Of a stretch of DNA of 64,000 bases, positions 58,472 to 64,000 are shown in pieces. The DNA is taken from NCBI GenBank assembly GCA_000827265.1, contig KN834750.1, forward strand, positions 907,297-971,296, read 5' to 3'. This DNA is from Collybiopsis luxurians FD-317 M1. Its lineage: Eukaryota > Basidiomycota > Agaricomycetes > Agaricales > Omphalotaceae. The notes under the pieces were generated by a model that was not told where the DNA came from, made no database searches, and saw only the letters and a program-made list of their open reading frames with translations. The position numbers were made by a program, and so were the translations under genes. Numbering within the stretch: position 1 is the first letter of the stretch; each line of letters opens with the position of its first letter.

Positions 58472-61400
58472 CTGAATAGGGCTATTTTCACTGTCGTTAT
58501 TCGTGTACTGTGCTCGCTATCCGGGATTTTACAAAAAAAGGCTTTCAACTGGCATCTTGTACATTGTCTTTCCTTGTGCGCATATCGTTAACTATCTCTC
58601 CAGTTATTTATTATCTGTCGGGCGTCGGGGTAATCGACACTACTTGTCTTTTATTTTATTCATTCTTTTGCACATACTTGTCTTTTTTTTTTTTTACCTT
58701 ATCCTCTCACTTTTGTTTGCTTTGATTTCTTTCCACTCCTTTTAATCCTTTATTCTGATTGCTCCACGGTGTTCCCGAACTATCTCGTTATCGTGTGTCC
58801 CCTCCATCAGCATTAATACCATCTCCATTTTATTTTATTTGTTTTGTATCTGGCACTGGTTCCTGCATTCATTCATCTTGCTATTGCCTCCCTCCGCCGC
58901 CGCTAGATATGATAGTTACCCTTCCCTCTCCCGCCTGTCGTCTATCATGCTTTGTTTCTTGTATACCACTGCAACCTGTTGAATTTTCTTTTTTATCCAT
59001 TCGCACCATATTCGTATGCTATATATTATAATATGTATGGTTATTTTTGAACAAAGAGTCCTTTTTTACCGCAAAACTCCAGAGTCAGAGGGGCGCACTA
59101 TACATATTTTAAGTTTACGTTTCGTGCAGGACGCCATGGACGCCATCAATCAGGTAGATTGTTGATCAAGAAGGTAATTCGGATCGAATGTGATTGTCCA
59201 CTTGCTCATATCCCCAGAATTGCACCGCCGTAGATTTTTGAATGGGAGGCAAAAAGCCGTCACTTTCCTTCCGTTGCATATACATACATTGCGCCTCCGA
59301 TATAATTCCTCTCATATGGAAAACAAAAAGCACAAGCACACAAGGTTCCGAAACGAACGCTAACAGTTTTGGAGTACCTGAAGATCGTGGATACCAGTTC
59401 CATTGTTTCCCAATGAGAACAATGTAAGAAGAATACAGACTGCTGCATTTGTCGAGGAAGACTCTGGCTGTCAAGTGGAAAATTAAATGTCCTGTGACGA
59501 GAATCTCGGCGGATTATCTTTACGGAGGACCATCACGCTAATCATCTGTTTTTGCTTTCGAATCGGAAACTACCATATATGTATAGTTTATCGCAACCTC
59601 TTAGGTGCGAAGGAATCCACCATGACTGTGCAAGAAGAGTCCGACGAGGAATGTACCCGAGCTTTTCCAAGATCGTGGTTCCCCCGCTAGGCTCGCGTTC
59701 CAACTGAATCTACGACCTTTTTATCCTCGGTGAGAGAAACACATAGACTGAATCATGTGCAGATTTTGGGCGGCGCCACGACGCTTTTAAGTTTGCGCTG
59801 GAATGCTTTTCAAGTTCCGCAGACTGGACCAGAAACAGAGTTCCTCGGACCCTTGAAAGCTTGAAGACCCGGCTAGATGGCCAAAGTCGGATCCTGCGGA
59901 AGACAGAGCCTATCTATGCACAGCACTTACACTTAACCTCCTGAACACCGCTCTGGGAAACGAAGAAAAAGCTTGAAAGCAAGAATCTTACTCTCATTAC
60001 GCAGCGTCATTTCGTTCTCAATATAGTAACAAAGGTGTCATTATGCTGTCCCGATATATGCATTCTTCAGCGCATCAAAGTTGAGCAATGAAGGTTAACG
60101 AACAAGTCCCCTGTCATACTGGATGCATGCGGCGTATTGTTCGTTACTCCCTCTTTCACGCACAGTGGTTCAGTTGGCAGTGATTCGTGTGTGGCTCACT
60201 CTTCTTCTCTTATAAACCTTTGAATGCACAGCGAGTAATGGCAAAAAATCAAGGGCGCATCGAAACCCTCTCTTCATTCTTACCATATTCGCCGATCGAA
60301 GCGCTGTTTCGATAATACTCGAAAAAGGTTTAATTGCGCCCTCCAGCATCATAAATGCACACTCCCAAGACGCAGGGACGGCGGGATTAACACTGAGTAT
60401 CTCAGGGAACTTGGAATAATTTATCAATCCGAATCGAAATCTAGTACGTATCCTATGAACCATGGGGAGATGTGCATTATGAGGGCGCCGGTGAGTGCGC
60501 AAGCATGTCATCATTGTTCCCTTTCACCTCCCGCTAGCAAATCACCTTGAATGGCCAAATTAAGAGAATTTTCAGGGGGCGGCGTCAGTGGATGAGTATG
60601 CTCCCTCATGGTATACTTCAGTGTCAACGTCCGTACAGCGGGTGTTTGGGGCGAAGCAAAACGTTAACTACTCGGAGAGCGGCGCCCCTCTTCGAGGCGG
60701 TACTGCACCGTCGTCCAAAGTTTCAATAAATACCGGATTGGATTCTGATGAATATGTACTATTGAATATCAGATTCCGTAAAGAATGCAGTTACAACATC
60801 ATACGTGGTGACTGCAGAAACTTGGAGTGGAAGGAGGAAGATCTAGCACCCTGCAGCCCGGTGGGCTAAACCTTCAAATGCCTCATTGCATTCTGAAATT
60901 CGCGTCGGAGCTATATATTCGCGACCAAAAGCCCGTCTGCGTCGGATTGGAAAGGACCCTCGGTCGCTAGTAAGGAAGTTGTGCCAATTATGGACATTTG
61001 TCAACGCTAAAGGTGGTAAAGTGTATATATGCGCCTTCATTTTGCCTCACCAATTTTGTGGGATCCTGGAGATATGCACAGAGGCATCTAATTGTCATGG
61101 TCAGACAAAAATTCAGGTTCGTGAACAATTGAACAACCAAGGGAAAATGTAGATTAGTTGCTAGACCAATGCACTACCATAGTAGGGAAGAACTGGTTTT
61201 TACAGCAATGACCAGACTCGTATCAATCGGCCATACGGTCGTAAGGTGGAGTGGAGATTAGTTTTTATCATCTTGGTCGGATTTTATTAGAACACCTGTA
61301 GGTAATAGCATTCAGACAGAATATGTCGATTCATAATCCATGCATACTGTAAGTCAACCCAGCTCTAGATCGAACCTGACTGTCCTACATAAAAGGAAAA

Positions 61401-63227
61401 AGATCTGGTAGACCTCTCCAACCGAGCGAAATGAAGAGGGGGGCATGATACCCCCGAACCCGATACGAAAGCTGGAATGGAATTCCTAAAACAAGGTCTA
61501 CCATGATGAAAAGCGTGGAGTACGAGCAGCATGGAAACGAGATGATAGCACATTTGAAGTATCAAAATAAACCGTGCCGAACGTAAAGAAAAAACAAACA
61601 AAAAAACAGAAACCAAGGGTCGTAACGGGATCGTTTTATGTGAAAATGCAGCCAAATCAATAAAATTGAACGAGGAGAAGAGAATTGCAAAGATATCGAT
61701 TAGCAGAAGATTACTGTCTAAAGGCCATCAATCGGCCTAGGAGCGCCAGGGATCATTGGCTAGATGTTGGCTAGATGCATAAAGATGTCTCGGTATTCGA
61801 TCATGTCCGACCTTCCTCAGCCTACCGAGCCATATTTTAATTTAGCTCAGGCAACCCCGACAAAATAGCATCTCTTTCCGCCCCGTGAGTGCAGGAATTT
61901 TCAGTAGATTTCCAGCCCCGGAAGAATCAAGGGCAGGACTACTTGTTGTTCCCACGTTCATTATGGCTAGAGCGGCGGAGGCATCGAGAATTGAGTTCAG
62001 AGGTCAGAGGGGTGGTAAGAAAACGAACATGCAAACCATCTGACCTACGTTTGGTTCACTTTGACATGATGGTCCCCTACCCAGAGCACCGCCGATAAGG
62101 TCAGTGATGGAATAGATTATTAGATTGACCCATTCGATGCAAGTGGACCTGGACAAACAAATACATCCCTGGCCGCAGAATACCAGTAAAATTAGTTGAT
62201 TTCTGTATTGTACTGTGTAGGACACCATTCGCGACTGAAAACCGATGTGAACCCAGAATAGGGGTAGAGGAATGTAAAATTATGATTATGCTCCAGGGAG
62301 ATAGGAGAAGTTCAGCGACTCAAATTGAATGATGCGAACTTGCGTCTAATACAGGTGCGAATTCCGTCAAGCAGATTGCCCTTGGGAATATAGGTCCATT
62401 GTCGCGGGTAATCGGGTATGGATAGAAGGATGCAGTTAAGGAATGCTCCTCAAGATATGAAATGCTTAAAACGGCGCCATCGTCCTATCACTGAACCAAT
62501 TGGACTGCATGAAGACCGAGAATATTTAGAAGTCCCCCATTCTATATATACATGGATCTTCAGCTACATCCGACGCCATTTTGGTTAGATTTTAGTGATT
62601 TTAATTCCGATGGTTTGCATCGTGGCCTACTTGAGTGTTAAATTGCGGGTATGGTGCGCGAGCCTCAGTGAGGGCATCTTTAGGCATTATCATTATTCGA
62701 GCCGAGAATAGATCAGTTATTATCAGCTCTGGAAAGTCTACTTTGTTAAAAGCTTCAGCATAGTACCTACGCAAGGACTGAGATTGATATAGAAAGGTAG
62801 ATGAACTGATATGCGTATTATGCAACAGGATTAAGCATTTCTTGTTCATTCGTTCCAATAAAATAACGGTCGAAGGACCCTGGAGTAGGAACTGTTGCCC
62901 ACTCTGGAACCGAAGAAAGCAAAAATATAAGCTGTCATGGAATTTGATTGTAAATCGAGTAACTTGACTTGTCCAAAGCTCTTTTTAGTCTCTCAGTGAT
63001 TACTTTTAGTTCTGACAAGGTTCGACGAACAGCACTTGACTTTTTCCATGGGTGTATTGTCGCTCCAATTTGGCTTCAAAGTTGTTTAAGGAGCCGCGGC
63101 AGTTCAACTTGTACATTCAGTGGTAGTTCTATATTTTTTGCTCCGTAAAGCGGAGACCGGATATACATTTCAAATAATCTAATCATCCAACAGCCGTTGC
63201 TCCGCTTTCGCGACAAAGACAGAAGCC
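58472..63227. other. Gene-poor stretch, about 4.75 kb
   Basis: The left 0.6 kb is T-rich and is probably the 3' UTR and terminator of the homeobox gene. Further right only short unrelated open frames are seen; none carries a recognisable domain or splices to a neighbour. No tRNA, transposase or terminal-repeat signal was found by eye. Confidence 0.45.
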
Positions 63228-64000
63228 TCATGCGCTCAGATGCTCTAGGTGCATCAACCCGGTTCTCGTAGCCATTGGGATCATTTCTACAAGATTCCCC
63301 CAGGAGCTTACCTGGTCGTAAAGATTTTCGGGAAGAGCTAGAATAACATTTTCCAGTTTGAGAGATCGCAGGATGAATGCCTCCAATGCATCATCGACTT
63401 CTGCGGTGAGAATTGTCCGGACTCGATTCACGAACTGGGCAGCGGAGTGAGAGCAATTGAGCTTCAACTGCTTGAGCGCAGGCCGACTGGAAAATATGTC
63501 CAGGAGTAGAGAAAGGCCGTTAGGGGAGTAACGCTCGTTAAAAGTTATATGCAAGGACTCGAGGTTTTGAAGCATATTGAATGGGACTCTATGGCTTTCT
63601 GTGACTTCTACAATATGCTACTCAGCACCATGACCTTCTAAGCAGATGTAATTTACCTGTGAGTGCAATTGATAACTCTAGATTTCTAAGCGATTCTCCA
63701 CACAAGAAACAAAGTTGACAGTATGGATTAAGAGAAAGATTTGTAGAAATTTGCAGGGTGTGCAAACGAGAAGAAAGTCCAAGCGAGGCATGAGTATTAG
63801 AAAACAAGTCAGGAAGAAACGAAGATGCATAATACCATCCGCCGATGCGCAGGGTGTCCAATTGCTGCAGCTCGCCGGCTGGGGTCTCTGGCAATTCTGG
63901 ACATGCAGAGTAAATTCCTATATCATGAAGGTACAAATGACGGAGATTGCGAAGAGTTGGAGTGCAACTCTTGAAGAGGGTCTGCACGGGATGTGCAATC
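63228..64000 (-). CDS. F-box/LRR-type protein, C-terminal part (5' end outside window)
   Basis: Minus-strand exons >63657..64000 and 63228..63607, spliced with GT..AG between 63608 and 63656; the stop is at 63228. The frame is open to the window edge, so the N-terminus (usually with an F-box) is missing. The visible part shows irregular leucine-rich repeats: LRNLRHLYLHDIGIY, LDTLRIGGWYY, SLRNLELSI, LESLHITFN, LKQLKLNCS. This pattern is typical of the many F-box-like LRR proteins of Agaricomycetes, which are expected to act as substrate receptors of SCF ubiquitin ligases. The F-box itself cannot be seen here. Confidence 0.65.

Noticed and set aside
1..64000. CRISPR arrays, bacterial operons, Shine-Dalgarno sites, tRNA genes
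   Set aside because: The window is eukaryotic with spliced genes. I saw no repeat-spacer pattern, and a scan by eye for tRNA B-box sequence found no good cloverleaf.

Overview
This is a stretch of a mushroom-forming basidiomycete (Agaricomycete) nuclear genome. The evidence is very high intron density, with short (about 48-75 nt) GT-AG introns and many exons under 100 nt, several tiny exons, and fungal-type families: a Zn2Cys6 regulator, a TDT/SSU1-type exporter, an A1 aspartic protease, a Scc2 cohesin loader and a Cdc11/Nud1-type scaffold. Gene models were built by hand: splice sites were chosen so that the reading frame stays open and the conserved family motifs join up. Exon coordinates are in each entry. 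No RNA data or database search was available.

Layout. 1-1.0 kb: 3' end of an RBM25-like splicing factor (PWI domain). 2.5-8.8 kb: two secreted hydrolases, a GH37 trehalase and a type-B carboxylesterase/lipase. 9.1-11.4 kb: a multi-pass DUF4203-like membrane protein. 13.1-14.7 kb: an FMN-dependent 2-hydroxyacid oxidase/dehydrogenase. 15.8-16.3 kb: a small membrane-anchored protein of unknown function. 16.6-25.9 kb: a housekeeping block with ETF beta (minus strand), the cohesin loader Scc2/NIPBL (plus strand, divergent from ETF beta with start codons 50 bp apart) and a HIT-family hydrolase. 26.4-28.2 kb: a TDT-family transporter. 29.1-29.4 kb: a small serine-rich ORF.

29.6-40.5 kb is entirely on the minus strand: a CCDC25/Jlp2-like NFACT-R protein, a 1,099-residue RING-H2 protein with a predicted N-myristoylation site, an MFS DHA1 drug:H+ antiporter, and the nuclear exosome nuclease Rrp6. 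41.0-46.9 kb (plus strand): a Zn2Cys6 transcription factor, a secreted PEBP-like protein and a secreted aspartic protease. 46.9-51.4 kb: about 4.5 kb with no recognisable gene. 51.4-56.1 kb: a Cdc11/Nud1-type leucine-rich-repeat SIN/MEN scaffold. 56.5-58.5 kb: a TALE homeodomain transcription factor. 58.5-63.2 kb: a second gene-poor stretch. 63.2-64.0 kb: the C-terminal part of an F-box/LRR-type protein running off the window end.

Functionally the window mixes conserved cell-biology genes (splicing, exosome, cohesin loading, septation/mitotic-exit scaffold, mitochondrial ETF) with accessory secreted or transport genes. I found no convincing new multi-gene system. The best candidate for linked function is the Zn2Cys6-PEBP-aspartic protease trio at 41-47 kb. 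The most distinctive sequence-level signals are the tiny exons (7, 10, 12, 13, 13, 17 and 18 nt), one GC-AG intron, and the 50-bp ETFB/SCC2 divergent promoter.
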